Below are positions 15,979 through 26,137 of a stretch of 39,523 nucleotides of DNA, piece after piece (the first letter of the stretch is position 1; the number at the start of each line of letters is the position of its first letter). The position numbers were made by a program, and so were the translations under genes. The stretch is from an uncultured Pelagibacteraceae bacterium (lineage in GTDB: Bacteria > Pseudomonadota > Alphaproteobacteria > Pelagibacterales > Pelagibacteraceae): assembly GCA_902582475.1 (NCBI GenBank), contig CACHSH010000001.1, forward strand, positions 75,857 to 115,379, written 5' to 3'. The notes under the pieces are model-generated. The model did no database searches. It was not told the DNA's origin and worked only from the letters and a program-made list of their open reading frames with translations.

Positions 15979-18709
15979 TTTGTAACGGACAAATTTTAGT
16001 TCTTGAACATTTTTTTATATTTGCACCTGGTACTATTTTCCAACATCTTTCACACTTTGTGCCGTCAGCTTTTTTGACTGATATCGATAATTTTTCTTTT
16101 ATATCGTTCTGTACAATTTTTGTGACATTAGATGTAATAAAAAGTTCCTCTGCATCTACGCTATTTAGAATTTCATGATTTTTTTGGGATAGTGAAATTT
16201 TTACATCAGCCTCTAAACTAGAGCCAATTATTTTTTTTGACCTTTTTTCTTCTATAGCAATATTAACTTCCTGTCTAAAAGAGAGTAATTTTTCCCATTT
16301 TTTGAATAAAGTTTCGTTCTGCCATTTTTCTGGTAAATCAGAAAAGGTTTCCTCGTGTATACTTATTTTTTTATTTTTATTTGATAAATCGGTTATTTCC
16401 TCAGTTGTGAACGATAATACTGGTGCATACCACTTTAACAGACACTCGAGGATTACATTAAGTAAGATCACACACGACTTTCTTTTTTGTGAGCTTACTT
16501 CATCACAATATAATGTATCTTTTCTTATATCAAAATAAAATGAAGATAGATCAAGTGTACAAAAATTAAGCAACTCTTTTTGGAGCTTATGGAAATTATA
16601 ATCTTTAAAACTTTTTTTAATTTCTAAACTTAAAAGATAAAGTTTATGCAAAATTACTTGTTCTAATTCTGGTAACTCATTCACTTTAATAGACTTAAAG
16701 TTTTGTGGAGTATAATTGTCTCTTAAATTTCCTAAAATATATCTGAACGTATTTCTTATTTTTCTGTAAGACTCAGCATGTTGTTCTAGTATTGAATGAT
16801 CTATTCTTAAATCTTCCGCATAGTCCGATGAAGCAACCCAAAGTCTAAGTATATCTGCACCATATTTTTTTAAAATATCCTCAGGTGAAATAATATTGCC
16901 GGCAGATTTAGACATTTTCATTCCTTTTCCATCCACTACAAAGCCGTGTGAAAGTATACTTTCGAAAGGAGCTCTGCCTCTAGTTCCGCAAGACTCTAAA
17001 AGAGAGGAGTGAAACCAACCTCTGTGTTGGTCAGAACCCTCTAAATACATTGATGCTGGCCATTTTAAATCTTTTCTTTTTTCTAAAACAAATGAATGTG
17101 TAGATCCGCTATCAAACCAAACCTCTACTATGTCATTTGATTTAATATAATTTTCTTTATTATATTTTTTTCCGAGAAACCTTTGTGGATCATCATGAAA
17201 CCAACAATCAGATCCCTCTTTTTCATAAATTTTTGCTATATTTTCAATTACTTCAGGATCTCTTAAAGGTTCATTGGTTTTCTTGTCAATAAAAATTGGT
17301 AAAGGCACTCCCCAGGAACGCTGTCTTGAGATACACCAGTCTGGCCTTGTCTCAATCATTGATCTAATTCTTGTTTTTCCTTTTTCCGGGTAAAAGGTTG
17401 TTTTGTCGATAGATTCAATTGCTTTTTTTCTAAGCTTGTGACTTTCCATCGATATAAACCATTGAGGTGTAGCTCTGTGTACTAACGGTGCCTTGGATCT
17501 CCAAGAGTGAGGATAACTGTGCATTAAACTACCACTACCTAATAGATTATTTTGCTCTTTTAAATTTTTTGTAATTATTTCATCGGCTTTAAATACATGT
17601 GTCCCCTCAAAAATCGGAATATTCTTTGTATAAAGACCGTCGTTATTAACAGTTTCAATTGCCTTCATTCCATGTTTTAAACATAAATTAAAATCATCTG
17701 GCCCATGGCTAGGTGCACAGTGAACAATTCCAGTGCCTTGGTCTAAAGTTACAAAATTTGCCTCTAACATTGGCACATCATATTCGTAACCTAAATTTTT
17801 AAATGGGTGAGAGCATAAAGTATTATTAAATTCACTGCCCTTAAAAGTATCTAAAACTTCATATTTACCTAGTTCACAACTTTCTATCACTGACTGAATT
17901 AATTTTTCAGCCACAACAATTTTGTTTTTATTAATATCCAAAACCACGTAATTAATATCTTTATTATAAGCTAGTGCTTTATTTGCTGGTATCGTCCAAG
18001 GTGTGGTAGTCCAAATAATAATAGAAGTATCTTTTAAATAATCTTTATCAGTTTTTTTTACTTTGAACGCTGCATAAATAGTGTTTGATTTATGATCTTT
18101 ATACTCCACTTCTGCATCTGCTAAAGCTGTTTTCTCAACCGTAGACCATAAAACAGGTTTGAAACCTCTATAGAGACTTCCTTCCTTCAAAAATTTACCT
18201 AGTTCTCTTACGATCTGAGCTTCAGCACTGAAACTCATGGTGGAATAATAATTTTCCCAATCACCTATTACGCCTAACCTTTTGAATTCTTTTTTGTGAA
18301 TTACTATCCACTTTTCCGCGAATTCTCTACACTCTTTTCTAAAGTCCTTTATGGGTACTTCATCTTTATTTTTTTTTCTTTTTTTATATTGCTCCTCAAT
18401 CTTCCATTCTATCGGTAAACCATGACAGTCCCATCCAGGAACATAAATAGAGTCTTTATTATTCATTTGATGGAATTTAGTAACGATATCCTTCAAAATC
18501 TTATTTAGTGCTGTTCCCATGTGTATATGACCATTGGCATAAGGTGGCCCATCATGAAGAACGAACTTAGTTTTGCCTTCTGATTTTTTTCTTAATCTTT
18601 CATAAAGTTTAATTTTATCCCAGGTTTCCAATATTTTTGGTTCTTTAGAGGGTAAATTTGCTTTCATTGAGAAAGAAGTTTTGGGAAGATTTAAATTATT
18701 TTCCGGCAT
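15965..18709 (-). CDS. ileS: Isoleucyl-tRNA synthetase
   Basis: 914 residues, class I synthetase charging tRNA-Ile. The HIGH-type motif is in PPYANGHIHMG (about 60), the KMSKS loop is in GMKMSKSAGN (about 598), and the editing domain lies between them. The C-terminal cysteines (CERCW, then two more Cys near the end) form the zinc module of bacterial-type IleRS. Length is normal. Downstream of ribF by 5 bases and upstream of lspA with overlap, matching a widely conserved ribF-ileS-lspA order. Confidence 0.97.
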   Translation of the reverse strand: MPENNLNLPKTSFSMKANLPSKEPKILETWDKIKLYERLRKKSEGKTKFVLHDGPPYANGHIHMGTALNKILKDIVTKFHQMNNKDSIYVPGWDCHGLPIEWKIEEQYKKRKKNKDEVPIKDFRKECREFAEKWIVIHKKEFKRLGVIGDWENYYSTMSFSAEAQIVRELGKFLKEGSLYRGFKPVLWSTVEKTALADAEVEYKDHKSNTIYAAFKVKKTDKDYLKDTSIIIWTTTPWTIPANKALAYNKDINYVVLDINKNKIVVAEKLIQSVIESCELGKYEVLDTFKGSEFNNTLCSHPFKNLGYEYDVPMLEANFVTLDQGTGIVHCAPSHGPDDFNLCLKHGMKAIETVNNDGLYTKNIPIFEGTHVFKADEIITKNLKEQNNLLGSGSLMHSYPHSWRSKAPLVHRATPQWFISMESHKLRKKAIESIDKTTFYPEKGKTRIRSMIETRPDWCISRQRSWGVPLPIFIDKKTNEPLRDPEVIENIAKIYEKEGSDCWFHDDPQRFLGKKYNKENYIKSNDIVEVWFDSGSTHSFVLEKRKDLKWPASMYLEGSDQHRGWFHSSLLESCGTRGRAPFESILSHGFVVDGKGMKMSKSAGNIISPEDILKKYGADILRLWVASSDYAEDLRIDHSILEQHAESYRKIRNTFRYILGNLRDNYTPQNFKSIKVNELPELEQVILHKLYLLSLEIKKSFKDYNFHKLQKELLNFCTLDLSSFYFDIRKDTLYCDEVSSQKRKSCVILLNVILECLLKWYAPVLSFTTEEITDLSNKNKKISIHEETFSDLPEKWQNETLFKKWEKLLSFRQEVNIAIEEKRSKKIIGSSLEADVKISLSQKNHEILNSVDAEELFITSNVTKIVQNDIKEKLSISVKKADGTKCERCWKIVPGANIKKCSRTKICPLQNVGK

Positions 18710-18714
18710 AATAT

Positions 18715-19623
18715 TTATTTTGCTTTTTTTGTATCTATTACAATCTGTTTTTTTAATTGCGATATATTTTTAAATTTTTTCTCTTTTCTAATAAATTTTG
18801 TTAACATTATTTTAATACTTTTATCATATAAATTTTTTTTCAAACCAAAAATATGTGCTTCTAATAAGAGCTTATTTTTTCCAAAAGTAGGCTTATAGCC
18901 TATATTTACAATACCTTTTCTTTTAACACTTTTATTTAAAATTATTTTTGATGCATAAACACCAGCTTTTGGAATAACATAATCTCGTAATTCTAAATTA
19001 CATGTAGGAAATCCTATTTTTCTTCCGCGTTTTTCGCCTCTTTTAACAATACCTTCAATAGCCCAAGGTCTTCCAAGCATTTTATTTACAACACCAATTT
19101 TTCCCATAGTTATATATTTTCTAATTAAGGTTGATGAAATGATAGTTTTATTTTTATTAAGTGGTTTTACAGTCTTTGTTTTATATTTAAATAAACTCTC
19201 TTTTTGTTTTAGTAAATTTATATTACCAACCCTATTTTTTCCAAATTTAAAGTTTCGACTAATAAAAATTAATTTAGCATTTAATTTTTTATACAGAATA
19301 AATTTAATGAAATTTTCGGCAGTTGTTTTTGAAAAATTTTTATTAAACTTTTTGATTATCATAAAATCAATACCTAATTTTTTAGATGTCTGAATTTTTT
19401 GACTCAAAGAGTCTATTCTATAGTTTTTTATTTTTTTGTTAAAAAACATTACTGGTAGAGGATGAAAAACTAGCAATCCAAACTTAAGTTTATTTTTTTT
19501 AGCCAAATATTTTCCTGACATAATTACTTTTTGATGTCCTAAATGAAATCCATCAAAATTACCAATTGCAATTGCCGAATTTTTAAATTTTTTTGAAATA
19601 TTAAAATTTTTATAAATTTTCAT
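18715..19623 (-). CDS. ribF: Bifunctional riboflavin kinase/FAD synthetase
   Basis: 302 residues. The N-terminal FMN adenylyltransferase half shows AIGNFDGFHLGHQK (20-33). The C-terminal riboflavin kinase half shows GRKIGFPTCN near 200. Together they convert riboflavin to FMN and then FAD. Very basic and Asn/Lys-rich, as expected for this genome. The start codon directly follows the stop of the HAD gene with no gap, and ileS follows after 5 bases. Confidence 0.94.
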   Translation of the reverse strand: MKIYKNFNISKKFKNSAIAIGNFDGFHLGHQKVIMSGKYLAKKNKLKFGLLVFHPLPVMFFNKKIKNYRIDSLSQKIQTSKKLGIDFMIIKKFNKNFSKTTAENFIKFILYKKLNAKLIFISRNFKFGKNRVGNINLLKQKESLFKYKTKTVKPLNKNKTIISSTLIRKYITMGKIGVVNKMLGRPWAIEGIVKRGEKRGRKIGFPTCNLELRDYVIPKAGVYASKIILNKSVKRKGIVNIGYKPTFGKNKLLLEAHIFGLKKNLYDKSIKIMLTKFIRKEKKFKNISQLKKQIVIDTKKAK

Positions 19624-20436
19624 CTACCAGGTTAATTCTTTTTGAAAGTAGTTAGATGTAACATTGTGTTCATCCAATAATTTTTCCATTAAATTTTCAT
19701 CAATTGTTTTGGATTTGTGCACTCCACTAGTTATAAATACCGAGTCGAGTTTCATATTGTTTGCACCTTTAATATCGGTTTTAAGATTGTCACCAATTAC
19801 TAATGTTTTTTGATTTGTTTTTAAACAGGAAAGATAAACTTCTTTATGAGGTTTTCCAAAATATACTACTTTTCCACCAAGGCTTTCAAAAATTTCAGCT
19901 ATTTTTCCAGCGCAATACTCTTCCTCACCGCCTCTATGAACAACCAAATCTGGGTTAGTACAAATTAATTTTTTATTAGTATAATTTTTTAATAAATCTT
20001 CATAAAATTTCAAATTTTCATACTCTTCATCAAAAAGACCTGTGCAAAGTATAAAGTCACATTCTTGTAAAGTAGTTTTATTTTTTTTAATATTAGAAAA
20101 TAAAGAGTCATCTCTTTGAGGTCCAAGATGGTAGAATTTTTCACCAAATTTATTTTGCTTTAGAGAATTTAGTGCTGCTTCGCCAGATGTTAAAACGTTT
20201 TTTAAAAATCTCTCTTCCATTTTCATTTTTTTTAAAAACTCGACAACCTTCTTTGTAGGGCGAGGAGCATTTGACAAAAAGACAACTCTTTTTCCTTTTG
20301 ACTCTAATTCACTTACTGCATTGACTGCTGATTTATTTAGATACACTCCATTGTGCATTACTCCCCATAAATCAATTATAAATGCATCATATTCTTGAAA
20401 AATTTCAGAAAGATGCTCTAATTTTTTAATTTTCAT
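19624..20436 (-). CDS. HAD-superfamily class IIA hydrolase (TIGR01459-like)
   Basis: 270 residues. HAD motif I is IIDLWGVMHNG (D22), motif II is FLSNAPR (S55 region), the motif III Lys lies in FGKPHKEVY, and motif IV is GDNLKTDIKGAN near 216. The cap position matches class IIA (NagD-like) phosphatases. The replacement of DxDGT by DLWGV is typical of the TIGR01459 subgroup in alphaproteobacteria. Substrate unknown; its place in front of ribF suggests a sugar-phosphate or flavin-related phosphatase, which is only inference. Confidence 0.87.
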   Translation of the reverse strand: MKIKKLEHLSEIFQEYDAFIIDLWGVMHNGVYLNKSAVNAVSELESKGKRVVFLSNAPRPTKKVVEFLKKMKMEERFLKNVLTSGEAALNSLKQNKFGEKFYHLGPQRDDSLFSNIKKNKTTLQECDFILCTGLFDEEYENLKFYEDLLKNYTNKKLICTNPDLVVHRGGEEEYCAGKIAEIFESLGGKVVYFGKPHKEVYLSCLKTNQKTLVIGDNLKTDIKGANNMKLDSVFITSGVHKSKTIDENLMEKLLDEHNVTSNYFQKELTW

Positions 20437-20479
20437 AGGAAATTCAAGCTTTTTTTGACAAATTTTTTATTATCATACT

Positions 20480-20508
20480 CTTGCAAATTTCTAAATACAT
20501 ACCATATT
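20480..20508 (+). promoter_or_regulatory. Candidate sigma-32-type promoter of groESL
   Basis: CTTGCAA (20480-20486) and CCATATT (20502-20508) are separated by 15 bases. This resembles the heat-shock sigma-32 pattern CTTGAAA ... CCCCATnT. It lies 30 bases before groES, and no good sigma-70 pair fits better. A good ribosome site AGGAG sits at 20528-20532, five bases before the ATG. Confidence 0.5.
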
Positions 20509-20537
20509 CCACATTATTATAAATTATAGGAGTTTTC

Positions 20538-20831
20538 ATGAAATTTAGACCGTTACACGATAGAGTACTCATTAAAGTCCTTGATAGTGACGAAAAAACT
20601 AAGGGCGGGATTATTATTCCAGATACTGCAAAGGAAAAGCCTCAAGAAGGTGAAGTTGTTGCGGTAGGAAATGGTGCAAAAACTGATGATGGAAAAATCG
20701 TAAAAATGGATGTTAAAGCCGGTGACCGTGTTTTGTTCGGAAAATGGTCTGGAACAGAAGTTAAAATTGACGGAAAAGAGTATAACATAATGAAAGAGTC
20801 CGACATTATGGGTATTACAAAAAGTAAATAA
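20538..20831 (+). CDS. groES: Co-chaperonin GroES
   Basis: 97 residues; forms the heptameric lid of the GroEL folding chamber in the cytoplasm. The N-terminus [11 protein letters not shown], the mobile-loop region [13 protein letters not shown] (about 18-31) and [15 protein letters not shown] are all typical. Length is normal. Preceded by a clear ribosome binding site and followed after 18 bases by groEL, which has its own AGGAG-type site (AGAAGGAG). Likely heat-induced from the upstream promoter. Confidence 0.97.
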   Translation: MKFRPLHDRVLIKVLDSDEKTKGGIIIPDTAKEKPQEGEVVAVGNGAKTDDGKIVKMDVKAGDRVLFGKWSGTEVKIDGKEYNIMKESDIMGITKSK

Positions 20832-20837
20832 ATATAG

Positions 20838-22502
<1,665 letters not shown>

Positions 22503-22508
22503 ACCCAA

Positions 22509-23186
22509 TCACTTTAAAGAATTTAAAAAAGGCTGCAATCTGGCAGCCTTTTTTTTTGAATAAAACAAACAGGCCTGAGATTTCAAAATCAATCCATCTT
22601 TTAAAATTCTAAGATTATTATCTTTCAAAGTTTTCCCAGTTGAAGTTATATCTGTAATTATTTCTGATGAGCCGATAAAGGGATAAGTTTCTGTTGCTCC
22701 GAGGCTGGCAACCAATTTGTACTGTGTAACACCTTTCGAAACTAAAAAATTATTAGTTAAATTTGGGTACTTTGTTGCAACTCTCAATCTAGTATTTTTT
22801 TTATCTCTAAAATCGAAGGATACTTCCTCTAAATCAGCAACAGTTTGAACATCGATCCAATCATTTGGGATAGCAACCACAACATCAGCTGAACCAAAAT
22901 CTAATTTTTTCTTAATTTCAATTTTTTGTTTCAGGTTCGTGGCCGACTCATTCAAAAGATCTAAACCTGAAATTCCTATATCAAGGGTATCATCACCAAT
23001 TCTTTGAATAATCTCTTTAGCGTGTAAATATATAATTTTTATATTTGGATAATTTTCAAATTTTGCAAAATAATTTCTATCTCCCCCATTTGAAGTAAGT
23101 TTAAAATTATTTTTTTCGAAAAATTGGATTGCTCCTTCTCTTAATCTCCCTTTGCTTGGTAATCCTATAGTTATTAAATCTTTCAT
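22509..23186 (-). CDS. hisG: ATP phosphoribosyltransferase catalytic subunit, short form HisG
   Basis: 225 residues; joins ATP and PRPP in the first step of histidine synthesis. The N-terminus ITIGLPSKGRLREGAIQFF, a GDDTLDIGISGLDLL block (about 68-80) and a late ITSTGKTLKDNNLR PRPP-loop motif are typical. It lacks the C-terminal regulatory domain of the long form, so it needs HisZ, which is encoded immediately upstream with an ATGA overlap. The 3' end contains the groEL terminator hairpin. Confidence 0.95.
   Translation of the reverse strand: MKDLITIGLPSKGRLREGAIQFFEKNNFKLTSNGGDRNYFAKFENYPNIKIIYLHAKEIIQRIGDDTLDIGISGLDLLNESATNLKQKIEIKKKLDFGSADVVVAIPNDWIDVQTVADLEEVSFDFRDKKNTRLRVATKYPNLTNNFLVSKGVTQYKLVASLGATETYPFIGSSEIITDITSTGKTLKDNNLRILKDGLILKSQACLFYSKKKAARLQPFLNSLK
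22529..22557 (+). terminator. Intrinsic terminator of groESL, inside the hisG coding end
   Basis: Perfect arms AAGGCTGC (22529-22536) and GCAGCCTT (22543-22550) enclose a six-base loop and run into nine T residues (22549-22557). It is the clearest terminator in the window. It lies within the last codons of hisG on the opposite strand (the AARLQP residues). In the minus direction the same hairpin is followed by six T, so it could also stop his transcription just before the hisG stop codon. Confidence 0.92.
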
Positions 23187-24232
23187 GATTTTAAATTATT
23201 TAAATTAATTGCAGCACCTACTGCTGAAATATTTTTACCAGCTCCGAGACTCTTCAATAAACCATCATACCTACCGCCTCTAGCTATTTCTTTTTTTGAT
23301 GAATTGTATATTTCAAATACTACTCCAGAATAGTACTCGATGTCTCTACCAAAATTAGTAGAAAAGATAATTTTAGAATTTAATCTAGATAAATTTTTCA
23401 AACTTGATAGATCATTAAAAACACTTTTACTTAATTGATTATTACTAATAAAATTATTTAATGTTTTTTCTAATTTATCTAATGGACAATTGATTTTTAA
23501 AAAATCTTTTATAATTTTTACAGTTTTTTTATTTTCTTTGAATGATCTTGGATCTTTAATTTTTCTATCAAACCTAGATATGATTTCTGAAACTTTTCTG
23601 CTTGCAACTTCCTTGTTCTGATCAATATTCTTCATTTCATAAAACTTTTTCTTATCTAATTCCACTGTAGAAGGATCTACGTCGGAATTTGTTTCAAGCC
23701 TATCAAGTAAATCTTCAAAATATTTTGGCCTCCAGAAGTGTCTTTTTAATCTCATTCTCCATCTTTCCGGTATTTTTAAAGAATCGATCAATTGCTTGAA
23801 TAAACTTACATCTCCAACTTTAATTGATATATTTTTAATTTTTATTTTATTAATCGAATTTGTTATTGTTTGTAAAACTTTTAAATCATCCAAAGATTTA
23901 TTTTTAGAACCAAAAATCTCTAAACCTAATTGATAATTAACAACTTTCTTTAAACTTTTCGATCTTCTATAAGCTTGACCTGAATAATATATTTTTGAAT
24001 TTGCTTTAGAGTTATCTTTTAAATATTTAATGCAAGAGGCAACTGTCAAATCTGGTCTTAAACACATGCTTTTCCCATTGTCATCCTCAAAAGTAAGCAT
24101 TATCTTCCTAAAATTCTCTCCAGATCTTTCAATAATATAGTCCGAGTCTAAAAGCACGTCAGGTTCTGATAAAATAAAACCATCTTTCTTAAATACTTTT
24201 ATTATATTTTCAGAATAATTTTTTGATTTCAT
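23183..24232 (-). CDS. hisZ: ATP phosphoribosyltransferase regulatory subunit HisZ
   Basis: 349 residues; a HisRS catalytic-domain paralogue that binds HisG and mediates histidine feedback. Class II fold traces are visible: motif-2-like CLRPDLTVASC, then YSGQAYRR, and the C-terminal REIEYYSGVVFEIY-like and RGGRYDGLLKSLG segments. It lacks the HisRS anticodon-binding domain, which separates it from the true synthetase next door. The start overlaps the hisS end by 23 bases; no better internal start is seen. Confidence 0.9.
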   Translation of the reverse strand: MKSKNYSENIIKVFKKDGFILSEPDVLLDSDYIIERSGENFRKIMLTFEDDNGKSMCLRPDLTVASCIKYLKDNSKANSKIYYSGQAYRRSKSLKKVVNYQLGLEIFGSKNKSLDDLKVLQTITNSINKIKIKNISIKVGDVSLFKQLIDSLKIPERWRMRLKRHFWRPKYFEDLLDRLETNSDVDPSTVELDKKKFYEMKNIDQNKEVASRKVSEIISRFDRKIKDPRSFKENKKTVKIIKDFLKINCPLDKLEKTLNNFISNNQLSKSVFNDLSSLKNLSRLNSKIIFSTNFGRDIEYYSGVVFEIYNSSKKEIARGGRYDGLLKSLGAGKNISAVGAAINLNNLKS

Positions 24233-25544
24233 TTGCTAGTTCCTCAATTTTAATTGAGCTCTCATTTCCACTTTCCAAATTTTTTAAAGTTACTTTTCCT
24301 GATTTTATTTCATTGTCACCATACAAAATAACAGCGGGAGATCCTAACTTATTTGCATATTCCATTTGTTTTTTTAACTTACCCTCTCCTGGATAAATTT
24401 CTGAACTGATGTTTATTGATCTAAGTTTGTTTAGTATATCAACGTATTCCTTAATTTTTTCTTTATCAAAAACACATATAATGATTGGTCGTGTAGATTT
24501 TATTTTGAAATCTTTTTTCTGCATCAAAGCAAAAACAAGTCTGTCAAGACCAATTGATATTCCGGTTGCGGGACAATCTAAATTTCCAAAATTACTAATA
24601 AGATTGTCATACCTTCCTCCTCCGCCTATAGATCCAAATTGAATGATCTGCTCTTTTGAATTTTTTACTTGAAAATTTAAATTAACCTCAAAGATAGGAC
24701 CGGTGTAATATTCCAAGCCCCTAATAACCGATGGATCAAATTTGTAATTCTTAAAATTATAAGCCTCAAATATTTTTATAATTTCTAAAATATCCTCATT
24801 ATCAGGAATTTTTCCCCGCAAGGTAGATTCGATTATTTTGATCTGATCATTACTAAGTTTGGCTCCCTTGGTGTAATCTCCTGATTTATCTTTTCGACCC
24901 TCTCCAAGTAGTTTTTTTGCCTCATCCCAGCCGAGTCTATCGATTTTATCTAGTGCTCGTAGTGTAGTTGAAATTTGATCTCTCGATGTAATTTTCAGTT
25001 TTTCGAATAATTTATCTGTTAATTTTCTAGAAGAAATTTTTACAGTATAATCTTTTTTATCTAAACCACATTTTTCTAAAATCTCAGAAATTAGTACACA
25101 AAGTTCTGCGTCTGCTTGTAAATTTTTTGTTCCTACATAGTCAGCATCGAATTGTAAAAATTCTCTAAACCTTCCTGGTCCAGGTTTCTCATTTCTCCAA
25201 ACAGAACCTAACTGGTAACGTTTAAATGGTTTTGGTATTTCAAGATAATTTTTTGCAACATATCTTGCTAAAGGAGCAGTAAGATCATAACGAAGAGATA
25301 ACCATTTATTTTCATCTTTAAAGGAAAATACACCCGCATCTGGTCGGTCCTTGTCAGGTAAAAATTTTCCAATACTATCCGAATACTCGAAGCTAGGTGT
25401 TTCGAGATATTGAAAACCGTACTTAATCATAACTTCTTTAATATTAGAAATTACAAAATCACGGATTAATAATTCTTTTTCTTTTCTGTCTACAAAACCC
25501 AAAGGTAAATCCTTTGAGGGTTTTGTTTTTTTAACTTTAACCAT
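24210..25544 (-). CDS. hisS: Histidyl-tRNA synthetase (alphaproteobacterial type)
   Basis: 444 residues from the ATG at 25544-25542; a longer frame runs back through the tRNA gene and is rejected. Class II motif 2 appears as GSVWRNEKPGPGRFREFLQFDADYVG, spanning about 118-143. The histidine-binding RGLEYYTGP lies near 273 and motif 3 GISIGLDRL near 330, with an anticodon-binding domain after 345. The motif 2 sequence with FLQFDADYVG differs from the usual bacterial FHQ form and fits enzymes that read A73 without G-1. The ATG is only 4 bases after tRNA-His. Confidence 0.94.
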   Translation of the reverse strand: MVKVKKTKPSKDLPLGFVDRKEKELLIRDFVISNIKEVMIKYGFQYLETPSFEYSDSIGKFLPDKDRPDAGVFSFKDENKWLSLRYDLTAPLARYVAKNYLEIPKPFKRYQLGSVWRNEKPGPGRFREFLQFDADYVGTKNLQADAELCVLISEILEKCGLDKKDYTVKISSRKLTDKLFEKLKITSRDQISTTLRALDKIDRLGWDEAKKLLGEGRKDKSGDYTKGAKLSNDQIKIIESTLRGKIPDNEDILEIIKIFEAYNFKNYKFDPSVIRGLEYYTGPIFEVNLNFQVKNSKEQIIQFGSIGGGGRYDNLISNFGNLDCPATGISIGLDRLVFALMQKKDFKIKSTRPIIICVFDKEKIKEYVDILNKLRSINISSEIYPGEGKLKKQMEYANKLGSPAVILYGDNEIKSGKVTLKNLESGNESSIKIEELANEIKKLF

Positions 25545-25548
25545 TTTT

Positions 25549-25625
25549 TGGTACAGCAGGGTGGATTCGAACCACCGACCCCTAGTTCCACAAACTAGTG
25601 CTCTAACCAACTGAGCTACTGCTGC
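25549..25625 (-). tRNA. tRNA-His (GTG anticodon)
   Basis: 77 bases including an encoded CCA. Acceptor GCAGCAG pairs with CTGCTGT, beginning with a G-U pair at 1-72. The anticodon stem CTAGT/ACTAG holds the loop TTGTGGA with anticodon GTG. The T arm GGTGG/CCACC with TTCGAAT is canonical. The discriminator base is A73 and the base at -1 is T, so the G-1 that marks tRNA-His in most organisms is not encoded; this is the form known from many alphaproteobacteria. Confidence 0.95.
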
Positions 25626-25683
25626 ATAACTCCTTTTTATATTAATTGTTTATAAATTTGTATTTTAAATATGTAGTGATTTA

Positions 25684-25747
25684 GCTAAGCAATAGCCTAG
25701 CGTGCACTCTGTGAGAGTGTGTGTGTGAGATCAAAGTGTTTTTTTTT
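25684..25747 (+). ncRNA. Candidate structured RNA, GC-elevated patch
   Basis: Within an AT-rich 238-base gap this stretch is near 50% GC. Arms GCTAAGC (25684-25690) and GCCTAGC (25695-25701) form one hairpin with a single A-C mismatch. CACTCT (25705-25710) and AGAGTG (25714-25719) form a second, extendable with GU pairs and a C-G. A T9 run (25739-25747) ends the patch on the plus strand. No known family recognised, and the strand is uncertain; it may be a small RNA or leader. Confidence 0.3.
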
Positions 25748-25800
25748 ACTTGCATTATCATTGTATGTAACAAATTAGAATTATTTTTCAACCCTAGATT

Positions 25801-25838
25801 ATTGGGACAAAAACATAAATCTTAGTCTTTGTCCCAAT
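25801..25838. repeat. Perfect 11-bp inverted repeat downstream of csp
   Basis: ATTGGGACAAA (25801-25811) and TTTGTCCCAAT (25828-25838) are exact complements with a 16-base loop. It begins 25 bases beyond the csp stop. It is followed by only a T/G-rich stretch on the plus strand and by no T-run on the minus strand. It may stabilise the 3' end of the cold-shock mRNA or act as a weak terminator. Confidence 0.55.
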
Positions 25839-25863
25839 TGTTTGTTTTGCTGGTAATTAAGAT

Positions 25864-26070
25864 TTAAGATTTCTGTAGATTTACCGCGGCAGGTCCTTTT
25901 TCTCCGTTCTCTACATCAAAAGTAAGCTCATCACCTTCGTTTAAATGTTTTAAACCAGCTGCTCTTACTGCTGAAGAATGAACGAAAACGTCCTTTTCCT
26001 TATCTTCTCTTTCAATAAAACCATATCCTTTAGTTCCATTGAACCACTTAACTTTTCCTTTTAGACTCAT
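25864..26070 (-). CDS. cspA: Cold-shock protein (CspA family)
   Basis: 68 residues, one cold-shock domain: RNA and single-stranded DNA chaperone of the cytoplasm. RNP1 is KGYGFIE (about 14-20) and RNP2 DVFVHSSA (about 27-34), followed by the usual [20 protein letters not shown]. Length is normal. Monocistronic by context: a good SD (AGGAAG) eight bases upstream, a 5' leader with an inverted repeat, and a hairpin after the stop. Paralogues are common, so the exact Csp number is not assigned. Confidence 0.95.
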   Translation of the reverse strand: MSLKGKVKWFNGTKGYGFIEREDKEKDVFVHSSAVRAAGLKHLNEGDELTFDVENGEKGPAAVNLQKS

Positions 26071-26098
26071 TTTTTCTTCCTTATTTATTAACTTAACA

Positions 26099-26127
26099 TA
26101 GTATTTATAATTAAATTTTAAATACTA
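26099..26127 (-). promoter_or_regulatory. Inverted repeat in the csp 5' leader
   Basis: TAGTATTTA (26099-26107) and TAAATACTA (26119-26127) are perfect complements with an 11-base loop, located between the putative promoter and the SD of csp. In RNA it would form a weak, AT-only stem that could melt or form with temperature. Role is inference. Confidence 0.45.
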
Positions 26128-26137
26128 ATATGGCTCT

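Noticed and set aside
25545-25610. N-terminal extension of HisS reading through the tRNA-His gene
   Set aside because: The extra 22 residues are translated from the tRNA sequence and begin at a TTG; the ATG at 25544 gives a normal HisRS start.
25615-25640. GGAG followed by ATG at the tRNA-His 5' end (would-be three-codon frame)
   Set aside because: The ATG is formed by the tRNA's first base and its flank; the frame stops after three codons.
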